Below, one piece after another: positions 44,096-52,348 of a DNA stretch of 64,000 nt. How positions within the stretch are numbered: the stretch's first letter is position 1; each line of letters opens with the position of its first letter. Made by a program: the position numbers and the translations under genes. Source of the DNA: Chitinophaga niabensis (GTDB taxonomy: Bacteria; Bacteroidota; Bacteroidia; Chitinophagales; Chitinophagaceae); contig NZ_CP154260.1 of the NCBI RefSeq assembly GCF_039545795.1, positions 935,001 through 999,000 of the forward strand, read 5' to 3'. The notes beneath the pieces are model-generated. The model was given only the letters and a program-made list of their open reading frames with translations, was not told where the DNA came from and ran no database searches.

Positions 44096-45046
44096 ATGAA
44101 CTTTTTTGATACCGTAGGTAAGCTGGCCATCGGCAGCAGGCTACGCTTACTGAGCGAAAAAATAACAGAAGACGCTGCCCAGATCTTTAAGCTGTATGAC
44201 ATTGATATGCAGCCGAAATGGTTCCCTGTTTTCTACGTGCTTTCCACAGAAGGGGCCAGCACGGTAACAGCTATTGCCAGGGAAATAGGGCATTCCCATC
44301 CGTCAGTGAGCAAGATCATCGCGGAAATGTCTAAGAAGGGGTATGTGAAGGAAAAGAATGATAAGGCAGACGGCCGCCGCAATATGGTAAGCCTTTCCCC
44401 GAAAGGGAAGGAGATCGTTGAAAAGATCCAGGATCAGTATAAAGATGTGAACAATGCCGTGGAAGACTTATCAGCAAACACCCGGAACGATCTCTGGAAA
44501 GCTATCGGTGAATGGGAGTTTTTACTGGAACAGAAGTCGCTCCTGCGCAGGGTGCAGGAACAGAAAAAGGAGAGGGAAAGTGCCAGGGTACAGATCGTGG
44601 ATTATAAACCTGCTTACCGGGAGGCATTCAGGACTTTAAATGAGGAATGGATCTCCACCTGGTTTAAAATGGAAGAGGCGGATCATAAAGCACTGGATGA
44701 TCCTAAAGGCTATATCCTCAATAAAGGAGGCCATATCCTAGTTGCGTTATATGAAGGGGCGCCGGTGGGCGTTTGTGCTTTGATCAAAATGAAAGACCCG
44801 GAGTATGATTTTGAACTCGCCAAGATGGCGGTATCTCCCCGTGCGCAGGGTAAGAACATTGGCTGGCTCCTGGGAAATGCGGTGATTGAAAAGGCCCGTT
44901 CCCTTGGTGCCCGCAAAATATACCTTGAAAGTAATACGGTGCTGAAACCAGCCATCAACCTGTATTATAAGCTGGGCTTCCAGAAAGTGATAGGCCGCGC
45001 TACTCCCTACGAACGTTGCAACATCCAGATGGAACGGAGTATTTAA
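44096..45046 (+). CDS. MarR regulator fused to a GNAT acetyltransferase
   Basis: Two-domain protein of 316 residues. An N-terminal MarR winged helix (about 30-140: TVTAIAREIGHSHPSVSKIIAEMSKKGYVKEKNDKADGRRNMVSLSPKGKEI) is followed by a GNAT domain (about 160-316: ELAKMAVSPRAQGKNIGWLLGNAVIEKARSLGARKIYLESNTVLKPAINLYYKLGF). Proteins with this layout are known in many bacteria; the regulator half may sense the same compound that the enzyme acetylates. Ends in a 4-bp tail-to-tail overlap with the hydroxylase gene. Confidence 0.92.
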   Translation: MNFFDTVGKLAIGSRLRLLSEKITEDAAQIFKLYDIDMQPKWFPVFYVLSTEGASTVTAIAREIGHSHPSVSKIIAEMSKKGYVKEKNDKADGRRNMVSLSPKGKEIVEKIQDQYKDVNNAVEDLSANTRNDLWKAIGEWEFLLEQKSLLRRVQEQKKERESARVQIVDYKPAYREAFRTLNEEWISTWFKMEEADHKALDDPKGYILNKGGHILVALYEGAPVGVCALIKMKDPEYDFELAKMAVSPRAQGKNIGWLLGNAVIEKARSLGARKIYLESNTVLKPAINLYYKLGFQKVIGRATPYERCNIQMERSI

Positions 45047-45651
45047 TCGAAGAATGTGCCGAACATCCTGTCCCACAAAGAGGTGCTTACGCCAAAACCT
45101 TTCTCATCACTTTTATAGTGATGTAGGTGGTGGTTACGCCATAAGGGTTTCATGAATGGAAAGGGAGGATTCCAGGCATGGATAGCATAATGTATACTCC
45201 CGTAGATCAGGTAGCCGAACAGGAAACCGGGGAAGAACACGTAGGCAATATTTTGCATAAGGAGGTACATAACGCCAAATATGGATGCGGCTAACAGGAT
45301 GCTCGGAACAGGTGGCATAAACAGCCGTTGCCTGTCCCGCGGGTATTCATGGTGATTACCATGGATCATATAGGCCAGTTTCTTTAACCTGGGATTTTCG
45401 CTGACCATATGAAAAACGAAACGGTGCATCATGTATTCGAAAAAGGTCCAGAATAAAAGTGCTCCCGCAAATAAGCATGCAATGGTTCCCGCCGCAAACC
45501 ATAATACGGCATAACTATAATAGATCATATAGATGATCAGGGGAAGGTACATGCCCCAGATGATAAGCGGATGTGTTTTGGTCAGCATCTCCAGGTACCT
45601 GCTTTCAAATAACCTGGCCTGACCTTTATTTTTGATCTTCCGTAATTCCAT
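45043..45651 (-). CDS. Fatty acid hydroxylase/sterol desaturase family membrane enzyme
   Basis: Integral membrane di-iron oxygenase of 202 residues with four hydrophobic helices. The histidine clusters that bind iron are present: HRFVFH, HGNHHEYPRD, HYAIH and NHHLHHY. The compact size and the HGNHHE...D motif fit fatty acid 2-hydroxylases acting on sphingolipids, which Chitinophagaceae and relatives make. Start ATG 45651 (MELRKIKNKGQARLFES); the longer frame reading upstream is not credible. No partner gene is obvious. Confidence 0.88.
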   Translation of the reverse strand: MELRKIKNKGQARLFESRYLEMLTKTHPLIIWGMYLPLIIYMIYYSYAVLWFAAGTIACLFAGALLFWTFFEYMMHRFVFHMVSENPRLKKLAYMIHGNHHEYPRDRQRLFMPPVPSILLAASIFGVMYLLMQNIAYVFFPGFLFGYLIYGSIHYAIHAWNPPFPFMKPLWRNHHLHHYKSDEKGFGVSTSLWDRMFGTFFD

Positions 45652-45832
45652 CTTTATTCCTTTTTTGCATTCAACAGCCGTTTCAGGGCCAGTATGATCA
45701 CTAATATCAGCATCGGCTTTTTGATGGCAAAAATGCAGGGGCAGGCCCTTTACACAAGAGAATTTCCCTTGAGTTGCAGGATTAAGACCTTGAAATGTAA
45801 AATGGAGGTATTCAGTTGTGGGACTTTTGGGA

Positions 45833-46291
45833 TTATTGTTTAGGAATAATGGCAGTGGCTTCAATCTCCATCAATAGATCTTCCCGGAACAATCTGCTAA
45901 CCTGTACCAATGTACTGGTGGGAGGGTTGGTGGTATTGATGAACTGGTTCCTGGCATTCCGGATCTCCTCGATCCTGGAAACATCCAGGGTAAAGTATCC
46001 CAGTTTTACAAGATGGTTCATCGTGCCACCGTTGGCTTCCAAAATACTTTTGATGTTGCGGAATACCTGTTCTGTTTGTTTTCCGATATCTCCTTTGCCT
46101 ACCAGGTTACCTTCTTTATCAAATGCAACCTGACCTGCGATGATCACCATGGTACAGGTGCCTAGGTCTATCACTGCTGCATGAGAATAACTTCTGGGTG
46201 TGGCAAGGGAGGGAGGGTTCATTAGTTTTACTGTTTGTGAAAAGGAAGAGAATGACAGTAATAATAATGGAAGAAATAAGGCCTTTTTCAT
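45833..46291 (-). CDS. Exported RidA/YjgF-like protein
   Basis: RidA-family protein of 152 residues with a clear signal peptide (MKKALFLPLLLLSFSSFSQ), unlike the cytosolic enamine/imine deaminase RidA. Core: GTCTMVIIAGQVAFDKEGNLVGKGDIGKQTEQVFRNIKSILEANGGTMNHLVKLGYFTLD, and VQVSRLFREDLLMEIEATAII, in which the catalytic Arg of RidA appears as the R in SRLFRED context rather than the usual RVARLP motif. Probably a periplasmic paralogue with another role. The 181 bp before the next minus-strand gene holds no gene that I can support. Confidence 0.87.
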   Translation of the reverse strand: MKKALFLPLLLLSFSSFSQTVKLMNPPSLATPRSYSHAAVIDLGTCTMVIIAGQVAFDKEGNLVGKGDIGKQTEQVFRNIKSILEANGGTMNHLVKLGYFTLDVSRIEEIRNARNQFINTTNPPTSTLVQVSRLFREDLLMEIEATAIIPKQ

Positions 46292-46349
46292 ATAGCTGGG
46301 TTTTAGATAATAAAACTAAGGAAAATCCCTGTTGAGGCAATTGTACTGG

Positions 46350-46380
46350 TTTGGACGTATGAATTGATTATTGTATTTTG
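46350..46380 (+). promoter_or_regulatory. Promoter of the alpha/beta hydrolase gene
   Basis: TTTG at 46350-46353, 20 bp, then TATTTTG at 46374-46380; close to the Bacteroidota consensus. Leader about 40 bases. Confidence 0.5.
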
Positions 46381-46425
46381 TATAAGCGTGTACCCCTTAT
46401 CTAAACTTCTAAATCCTGTACTATT

Positions 46426-47205
46426 ATGGAAACTTCTAAAACTATCTTATTCGTGACGGGCGCATTTGTCACCCACCATTGCTGGGACGAGTGGAGAGCG
46501 TATTTTGAAAGCAAAGGATATAAAACATTAGCCCCGGCCTGGCCCTTTAAAGATGGTGATGCCCCCAGCCTCCGTAGCAGACAGCCTAATGATGTTGATC
46601 TGGCTACTTTAACCTTAAAAGAAGTGATCGATTCTTATGCGAATGTGGCGAAGTCTTTACCTGAAAAACCCGTCATTATCGGGCATTCGCTGGGAGGACT
46701 GATGACCCAGATCCTGCTCAACCGGGATCTGGCTTCAAAAGCAGTCGCCATTCATCCTGTACCGCCGCTGGGTGTTTTCCCTTATGAATTTTCTTTTCTG
46801 AAAGCCGGTTGGAAATCGCTGGGTTTGTTCACTTCGCTGAAGAAAACCTATATGATGTCTTTTAAAGACTGGCAGTATGCTTTTGTGAACGGGCAGCCTT
46901 TGGAAGAGCAACAGGCGGCTTATGAAAAGCTCACTGTTCCTGAATCCAAAACGGTGGCCAGGGGAGGATTAAGCAGTGCCGCCAAAGTTGACTGGGATAA
47001 ACCGCATGCCCCTTTGCTGATCACTTCCGGCAGCTGGGATAACATCATCCCTGCACATCTGAATGCCAGGAACTTTAAACGGTACAAAAAGAACGGGTCT
47101 GTGCTGGAGTATAAAGAGTTTGCAGGCAGGAATCATAATGTGTTAGGGCAACCCGGCTGGCAGGGAGATGCGGATTATGTGCTGGATTGGATACAAAAAC
47201 ACTGA
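46426..47205 (+). CDS. Alpha/beta hydrolase
   Basis: Cytosolic alpha/beta hydrolase of 259 residues without a signal peptide. Start ILFVTGAFVTHHCWDEWRAYFESKGYKTLAPAWP, nucleophile elbow GHSLGG (Ser88), acid in ITSGSWDNIIPAHL and His in AGRNHNVLG. The HHCWDEW segment near the oxyanion hole is typical of a group of small hydrolases of unknown substrate. Own promoter and terminator; convergent with the WYL regulator. Confidence 0.9.
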   Translation: METSKTILFVTGAFVTHHCWDEWRAYFESKGYKTLAPAWPFKDGDAPSLRSRQPNDVDLATLTLKEVIDSYANVAKSLPEKPVIIGHSLGGLMTQILLNRDLASKAVAIHPVPPLGVFPYEFSFLKAGWKSLGLFTSLKKTYMMSFKDWQYAFVNGQPLEEQQAAYEKLTVPESKTVARGGLSSAAKVDWDKPHAPLLITSGSWDNIIPAHLNARNFKRYKKNGSVLEYKEFAGRNHNVLGQPGWQGDADYVLDWIQKH

Positions 47206-47215
47206 ACATATAAAC

Positions 47216-47256
47216 GGGAAGGGCATCTGAAATTTAATGGCGCTCTTCCCTGTTTT
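47216..47256 (+). terminator. Probable terminator after the hydrolase
   Basis: GGGAAGGGC / GCTCTTCCC stem (one G-T pair) around a 17-base loop, then TGTTTTC. Weak T-run. Confidence 0.5.
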
Positions 47257-47999
47257 CAATCAGGTTTAAAATTCCTGGCTTTTTCTTCTTCTCTTATTCT
47301 CGCTTCCTCAAAATACTTCTGCAGCGTCATCTTATGTTGTTCGAATTTTTCCGGCAGCAGTTCCAGGCTTTTGATCCTGTCCAGCCGGAAAGCCCTGTAA
47401 TCTTTCCGTAGTTCACAGTATGCCATCACCAGCCAGTTTTCCTGCGCACTGTTATAAAGGCCGAAGGGCTGGATCTTCCTTTCCGTGCTTTCATCTGTTT
47501 CCGGGCTGTAATAGCTGATCTTCGTAACGTTGAAGTTGGTGAGGGCCAGTTGCAGTTGTGAGAGGTATTTACTGGTCTTTACTTCCTCGTAGTTGTTTTT
47601 ATAAATGATACGGGAAGAAAGGAGATCTACTTTATCTTTTGTATGGTGGGGGAGTACAGACCTGATCTTGTTAATAGCGGCGGTATACTCTTTTGCAAAA
47701 GAGGCATCTTTATCTTTGAGGATGAATTGTTCTGCCGTAATGAGGGCGTTGGCTTCTGTTTCTGTGAACATCACCGGCGGGAGGCGGTATCCTTCCATAA
47801 TGGAATATCCTTTTCCTTCTTCCGTGAGAATAGGTACCCCGGCCTGCTCAAGGGCTTTAATATCCCGGTAGATGGTCCTTACACTTACTTCAAACTTGTC
47901 CGCCAGCATGGTAGCGGTGATCAGGCGTTTGGACTGTAGCTGAATGAGGATGGCAGTAAGCCGGGAGAGCCGTTTTAGGTCGTTGTCATTATCATTCAT
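47256..47999 (-). CDS. YafY-type HTH/WYL transcriptional regulator
   Basis: Regulator of 247 residues. DeoR-like HTH_11 at the N-terminus (LTAILIQLQSKRLITATMLADKFEVSVRTIYRDIKALEQAGVPILTEEGKGYSIMEGYRLPPVMFTETEANAL), then a WYL domain (NFNVTKISYYSPETDESTERKIQPFGLYNSAQENWLVMAYCELRKDYRAFRLDRIKSL). WYL domains bind nucleic acid or nucleotide ligands. Divergent by 34 bp from the ABC transporter genes, or it may control the hydrolase downstream. Confidence 0.9.
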   Translation of the reverse strand: MNDNDNDLKRLSRLTAILIQLQSKRLITATMLADKFEVSVRTIYRDIKALEQAGVPILTEEGKGYSIMEGYRLPPVMFTETEANALITAEQFILKDKDASFAKEYTAAINKIRSVLPHHTKDKVDLLSSRIIYKNNYEEVKTSKYLSQLQLALTNFNVTKISYYSPETDESTERKIQPFGLYNSAQENWLVMAYCELRKDYRAFRLDRIKSLELLPEKFEQHKMTLQKYFEEARIREEEKARNFKPD

Positions 48000-48033
48000 C
48001 CCTTAAATTTACGCGATTTTACTACTTTTAATC

Positions 48034-48681
48034 ATGAATATTACGGAAACGGTTATTGCCCTTCATGCAGTTAAGAAGAGTTACCAGGATACCCCGGTGC
48101 TGGATATCGCATCCCTTGCACTGATCCCCGGCATATACTGGCTGCAGGGAGAGAACGGGGCAGGAAAAACTACCTGTATGAAAGTGATGGCAGGGCTTAT
48201 TCCTTTTAAAGGAGAGATTGTACTGAAGGGCAATGTGAGCAGCCGGCAGCATCCGGTGGAATTCCGGAGACTGATCAATTATGCGGAAGCAGAACCATTA
48301 TATCCTTCTTTCCTGACGGGGCGTGACCTGCTGGAATTATATCTCAATACAAAAGGAGGGGACCGGCAGCAGATTGCGGAGATCAGCACAAGGCTGGGTA
48401 TTGATACGTTTGTAAATAATCCGGTGAGCAGTTATTCCAGTGGTATGTTGAAGAAGTTGTCGCTATTGCTGGCCTTTACCGGTAACCCTGTATTGATCTT
48501 GCTGGATGAACCATTGATCACGATAGATGTGCAGGCATTAAAAACACTGTATGACCTGATCCGTAGTTATAGTGCAAAGGGAGTAACCTTCTGCATTACT
48601 TCCCACCAGCCGCTGGACCCTGCAGAATTAACAGTGACCGGTACGCTGAAAGTAGCTCATAAAAACATCACGCTGAACTGA
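48034..48681 (+). CDS. ABC transporter ATP-binding protein
   Basis: ATPase of 215 residues. Walker A GENGAGKTT, signature SSYSSGMLKKLSLL (variant of LSGGQ), Walker B PVLILLDEPL, H-loop ITSHQ. The Walker B glutamate is present, so it should be active. One base separates its stop from the membrane protein gene, its likely permease. Substrate unknown; the small size and soluble-only domain fit an exporter of the ABC-2/bacteriocin-type group. Confidence 0.92.
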   Translation: MNITETVIALHAVKKSYQDTPVLDIASLALIPGIYWLQGENGAGKTTCMKVMAGLIPFKGEIVLKGNVSSRQHPVEFRRLINYAEAEPLYPSFLTGRDLLELYLNTKGGDRQQIAEISTRLGIDTFVNNPVSSYSSGMLKKLSLLLAFTGNPVLILLDEPLITIDVQALKTLYDLIRSYSAKGVTFCITSHQPLDPAELTVTGTLKVAHKNITLN

Positions 48682-48682
48682 T

Positions 48683-49807
48683 ATGCGTACAACTATCGAA
48701 ATCCTTCAGAAGATCTTCACCCAACGGTTTTATATTCAGAACACAGGTTTTTTTCTTGTGCTCTTTTACCTGCTTTTTGGTGTTGTGGATGGTGGTAATC
48801 TTATCAGCTATCACACTTCCCTGATGCTGGGTTTCCTGGGCAGTTATACTTTCCTGCTGGTGGTGTTATTGTTATGGGGATTATATGGGCTGAAATGTGT
48901 GGGTTTTATGCTTAAAACATTTCAGCTGCAGGGGTATGAATTCCTGTATCCTACTATGGGTAGTATTGATAAACGGGTGCGGCAGCGTATCTGGTTATTA
49001 CTGCACACGGCTATTTATATGCCGGTACTGGTGTATGCAGGGATTGCTGCAGGTGTGGGGATTGTACATGGGCACTATTTGCCGGTGATGATTATCATAG
49101 TGTTTAATGTGGGTATGTGCATCTGGCCTTTGCTGGTGTATGAAAGAAAATTGAAGCAGCCGGATGTACTTTTCTTTACAGGGCATTTGCAACGCTGGCT
49201 GAATAAACATTTTACCAAACCGCCTTTATTGTTCTTCCTGTATGAACTGTTCACGAATTATCCCCGCCGCATTTTTAGTGTGAAGCTGTTTTCTGCGGGT
49301 GTGCTGTGGCTGACTTTCTTCCTGCTGGCACAGATGGATTTTGATCTCAGGGGTTTGCAGCTGGGCATTATATTAAGTGTGCTGCTGCATATGCAACTGA
49401 TGCTGCATCATCGTTCATTTGATGATACCTATCTGAACTTTGTGCAGCAATTACCGGTTCCATTATGGCGGCATTACCTGCGGGTAGTTGGTATTTATGT
49501 ATTATTATACCTGCCTGAAATGGTGATGATTGTTGTGAATGCATATGGTAAAACATCCTTACCGGGATTGCTGACCTGTTTTGCAGTGGCGGTATCCCTG
49601 CTGGTATTATTCCGTTGCTTGTTATATTTCTCAAAGATAGATGCGGAGATACATCTGCGTTATGTATTGCTTATTTCCTTTGTGGTATTGTTTATGATAC
49701 TGGGGAAATACGAATGGCCGGCTATTCTGTTGTTACAGGCAGCGGCGGCCATCGTATTCCTTGCGAAGTATCGTACTTATGAACCTTTACCTAAGATGGA
49801 ATCTTAG
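48683..49807 (+). CDS. Multi-spanning membrane protein, probable ABC permease partner
   Basis: A 374-residue protein with roughly eight to ten hydrophobic segments and short loops (FFLVLFYLLFGVVDGGNLISYH, YTFLLVVLLLWGLYGLKCVGF, and others). I do not recognise a named family. Its tight link to the ATP-binding gene (one base) strongly suggests it is the transmembrane half of that transporter. Ends in a 4-bp tail-to-tail overlap with the propeller lipoprotein gene. Confidence 0.75.
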   Translation: MRTTIEILQKIFTQRFYIQNTGFFLVLFYLLFGVVDGGNLISYHTSLMLGFLGSYTFLLVVLLLWGLYGLKCVGFMLKTFQLQGYEFLYPTMGSIDKRVRQRIWLLLHTAIYMPVLVYAGIAAGVGIVHGHYLPVMIIIVFNVGMCIWPLLVYERKLKQPDVLFFTGHLQRWLNKHFTKPPLLFFLYELFTNYPRRIFSVKLFSAGVLWLTFFLLAQMDFDLRGLQLGIILSVLLHMQLMLHHRSFDDTYLNFVQQLPVPLWRHYLRVVGIYVLLYLPEMVMIVVNAYGKTSLPGLLTCFAVAVSLLVLFRCLLYFSKIDAEIHLRYVLLISFVVLFMILGKYEWPAILLLQAAAAIVFLAKYRTYEPLPKMES

Positions 49808-50811
49808 GGATGGGTACATTCGTGGAAGCTGTCTCCTGCGGGATAGCTGAATGTGTTCACGAGTTTCCAGCGTGCTTTATACAAGCCCAGTGCTGTGTTG
49901 CTATATACCACTGCACCATTGATATCCAGGATCCTGTTTGTTCTCCAGGTTTCTCCTCCTGTATTATTGGCCTGTGCCATGATGGTTTGGTAACCGCTTG
50001 GGCCGGAGGTCACTGACTTAACACCACTGGTGGTTTTTTGCAGGGTGAATGCACCGGTAGTTACATTGAACTTGTAGATGTGCCCTGAATTGGTGAGCCA
50101 CAGATCTGTGGTGCTTCCGTGTACAGGGAACAGGTCGTGTGCATTACCCTGGGGAAGGGTGTAGGTAGTGACGAGGCTCAGCGCCGGGGAATTGCAACTG
50201 TTATTATAGGAATATACCCTCAGCTTGTTGAGGCCGGCAGCATATAACCGCTTGCGGGTATTGTCCCATACAACATTATGCACATCAGGGAAAGCGATCT
50301 GGCCTGTTTGGGCAGAGTTATCATTGATGTACGAATCTACTGTAAAGATCATGAGGTAACCGCCTGTGGAGGATGCGGTGACAACATTACCATTGGGCAG
50401 TAACTCGGCAGAGTGGGTGTTACCTCCTGCATAATCGAACCAGATAGCCTTTTTAGAGGCAACACTGATCAGGGCTACGCCTCCACCGGATGCGGTGGCC
50501 AGGATGTAATTGCCATTGTATACCAGCTTTGCTTCGCTGAGGTTGGAGAACCAGCCTTGTGCACCGGAACGGATCATGGCATAGGCGGCTGTGGCTTTCC
50601 ATTCCCAGGTGATGGCATTACCATTGGCAATATCCACCATAATGATACGGGCATTCTTTTGATCGCAGATGATGATCTCTTTGGGTGTGGCAGCTGCGGC
50701 AGCCACATCGGACCTTTCTGTTCCAGCCTGTATGTTTTCCGGCGCATCTGTTTTTTCGCGCTTGCAGGACAGGGCCAGCATAAGGGATGCAACTAACAAT
50801 AGTGATCTCAT
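49804..50811 (-). CDS. Beta-propeller lipoprotein (DUF6528-like)
   Basis: Lipoprotein of 335 residues (lipobox LALSC). The body has repeated blades: EIIICDQKNARIIMVDI, AKLVYNGNYILATASGGGVALIS, GNTHSAELLPNGNVVTASSTGGYLMIF, VHNVVWDNTRKRLYAAGLNKLRVYS, AHDLFPVHGSTTDLWLTNSGHIYKF. This matches DUF6528-type six-bladed propellers as I know them. Ends SFHECTHP. Function unknown; probably an envelope-bound binding protein. Confidence 0.8.
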   Translation of the reverse strand: MRSLLLVASLMLALSCKREKTDAPENIQAGTERSDVAAAAATPKEIIICDQKNARIIMVDIANGNAITWEWKATAAYAMIRSGAQGWFSNLSEAKLVYNGNYILATASGGGVALISVASKKAIWFDYAGGNTHSAELLPNGNVVTASSTGGYLMIFTVDSYINDNSAQTGQIAFPDVHNVVWDNTRKRLYAAGLNKLRVYSYNNSCNSPALSLVTTYTLPQGNAHDLFPVHGSTTDLWLTNSGHIYKFNVTTGAFTLQKTTSGVKSVTSGPSGYQTIMAQANNTGGETWRTNRILDINGAVVYSNTALGLYKARWKLVNTFSYPAGDSFHECTHP

Positions 50812-50966
50812 TGATGAAGGGTTTTGATGTAAACGTGAATAAATGTGGAATTTAAACAGTCTTCAACAATGACGGGTTCCTGCATGAATATAATAACTAA
50901 AACTTAATTTTTATAGCCTTTTTATGATTTCGTGAATTGAGAACTGCTTTCCGTTAAACAGGCCCT

Positions 50967-50995
50967 TCTGCTAAAATAACTCCAGCCTACATTTG
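50967..50995 (+). promoter_or_regulatory. Promoter of S12-type gene, copy 1
   Basis: TCTG, 17 bp, TACATTTG (50988-50995), about 25 bases before ATG 51021. The same pair with the same 17-bp spacing precedes copy 2. Confidence 0.65.
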
Positions 50996-51020
50996 AGAAA
51001 ACTTTTTAAAAACCCCTTTT

Positions 51021-52217
51021 ATGAAAACGAGAAATATTCTATTAGCATTTGTAGCTGTTGCTGCATTATCCTGTAAGAAAGAAGAAAACATTAAAGTGCA
51101 GGCGGATAATAAACTCGCCGCCTTGGATCTGGAAGCCAATGTTGCCACGCTGGATGTGGCTAAATTTGCCGGAAACATTGAACGTTACCTGAATGGAAAA
51201 GTAGCTGGTTACGGCTATACGATCTTCCATGAAGGAAATGTTTTTTACCTGGACAATGGCGGCGGCGGATGGTCCCGTAAACAATCAGATCCTCCTGCTA
51301 CACCTCATGGTGCGCATGTAAGGCAAGGCACTGCCAGTGTTACAAAATTTATTACGGGGCTGGCAGCTACCGCCGTATTGCAGAAGTACAATCTGTCGCT
51401 GGATGAAAAGCTGTACAAATACCTTCCTTCTAACTGGAAGCCCAGCGCTGAGTTTAAGCAACTGAGCTTCAAACGCCTGCTGGCTCATGAAACCGGTTTG
51501 ATCAATAACGGTGGCGACTTTGCTGATTATAAGAAAACAGTGGAAGGGCCTGTTAAGATGGATGAGTTCACAGACAGCATCAGGAATTACGACAATATTA
51601 ATTTCGGCCTCGTAGCTATCGTTCTTCCTTATGTTTCTGCCAAACATGGTTTTCCTCAGGATGCCCAGGTATTGAAAAACCTGGAAGGTAACCCCAATGA
51701 ACTCTACAAACAGCTGGCAAGCAGATACCTGTCTCTGGTAAGAGTGAATGTATTCAAACCTGCTGGCCTGCTGCATTGGAGCGTAATGGACTGGTGTGTA
51801 TGGAATAACAATGGTCCTATGAATGCAGCACTGGGTACTTTGGGTTACACTACAGTTTTTGGTAATGAAAAAGGTTCTTTGAAAGGAGATGAACGTGCTA
51901 ATGGTGGTGCAGGAGGTTTGTATTGCAGCTCATGGGAAATGGCAAAGATACAATTGTCTGCTGCCCAGGGAAAAATAGTGAACGCTGCCAATTACAAGAG
52001 GATGAGAGAACAAAGACTTGGCTTTGATGGCATCTATGCAGGTAAACATGGTAAATATTATTGGAAAAATGGTGGTGCCAACAGGCATGAAACAATTGTA
52101 GCAGACTTTGGTCCTACACAGGTAGCAGTATTTACCAACTCCCGCACGAGTGATATCGGTAATGGTCTTGGCGTATTAGGTAAGGCTTATGATGATGCAT
52201 GGGAAGTCAAAAAGTAA
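51021..52217 (+). CDS. S12-type serine hydrolase lipoprotein, copy 1
   Basis: Beta-lactamase/class C penicillin-binding-fold lipoprotein of 398 residues (lipobox AALSC). Nucleophile motif SxxK is intact: SVTK (Ser106, Lys109) in RQGTASVTKFITGLA; YxN motif YDN (Tyr190, Asn192) in NYDNINFGLVA; the third motif lies near HGKYYWKNGG. May act as a D-Ala-D-Ala peptidase or esterase on the cell envelope; a true beta-lactamase is not implied. Strongly similar along its length to the next gene, together with promoter and terminator. Confidence 0.85.
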   Translation: MKTRNILLAFVAVAALSCKKEENIKVQADNKLAALDLEANVATLDVAKFAGNIERYLNGKVAGYGYTIFHEGNVFYLDNGGGGWSRKQSDPPATPHGAHVRQGTASVTKFITGLAATAVLQKYNLSLDEKLYKYLPSNWKPSAEFKQLSFKRLLAHETGLINNGGDFADYKKTVEGPVKMDEFTDSIRNYDNINFGLVAIVLPYVSAKHGFPQDAQVLKNLEGNPNELYKQLASRYLSLVRVNVFKPAGLLHWSVMDWCVWNNNGPMNAALGTLGYTTVFGNEKGSLKGDERANGGAGGLYCSSWEMAKIQLSAAQGKIVNAANYKRMREQRLGFDGIYAGKHGKYYWKNGGANRHETIVADFGPTQVAVFTNSRTSDIGNGLGVLGKAYDDAWEVKK

Positions 52218-52224
52218 AAAGTTC

Positions 52225-52257
52225 ATCCCGGTGGTATTAAGCCACCGGGATTTTTTA
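52225..52257 (+). terminator. Terminator of S12 copy 1
   Basis: ATCCCGGTGG, TATTAAG loop, CCACCGGGAT, then TTTTTT. Nearly the same sequence ends copy 2. Confidence 0.92.
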
Positions 52258-52291
52258 TTAACCGAAATTACGCATCCATTAAATGTACCCC

Positions 52292-52320
52292 TTTGTAAAA
52301 GCAATACTGTTCTACATTTG
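52292..52320 (+). promoter_or_regulatory. Promoter of S12-type gene, copy 2
   Basis: TTTG (52292-52295), 17 bp, TACATTTG (52313-52320); the box and following GAGAA match copy 1. Confidence 0.68.
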
Positions 52321-52348
52321 AGAACAATTTTTTCAAATCCCCCCTTAT

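Noticed and set aside
45043..45864. Longer start for the fatty acid hydroxylase
   Set aside because: 71 extra residues overlap the RidA gene's end and lack conservation; MELRKIKNKG at 45651 is the natural start.
51021..52217. True class C beta-lactamase
   Set aside because: Has SxxK and YxN motifs but is a lipoprotein of the broader S12 group and shows no clear KTG triad; substrate cannot be inferred.
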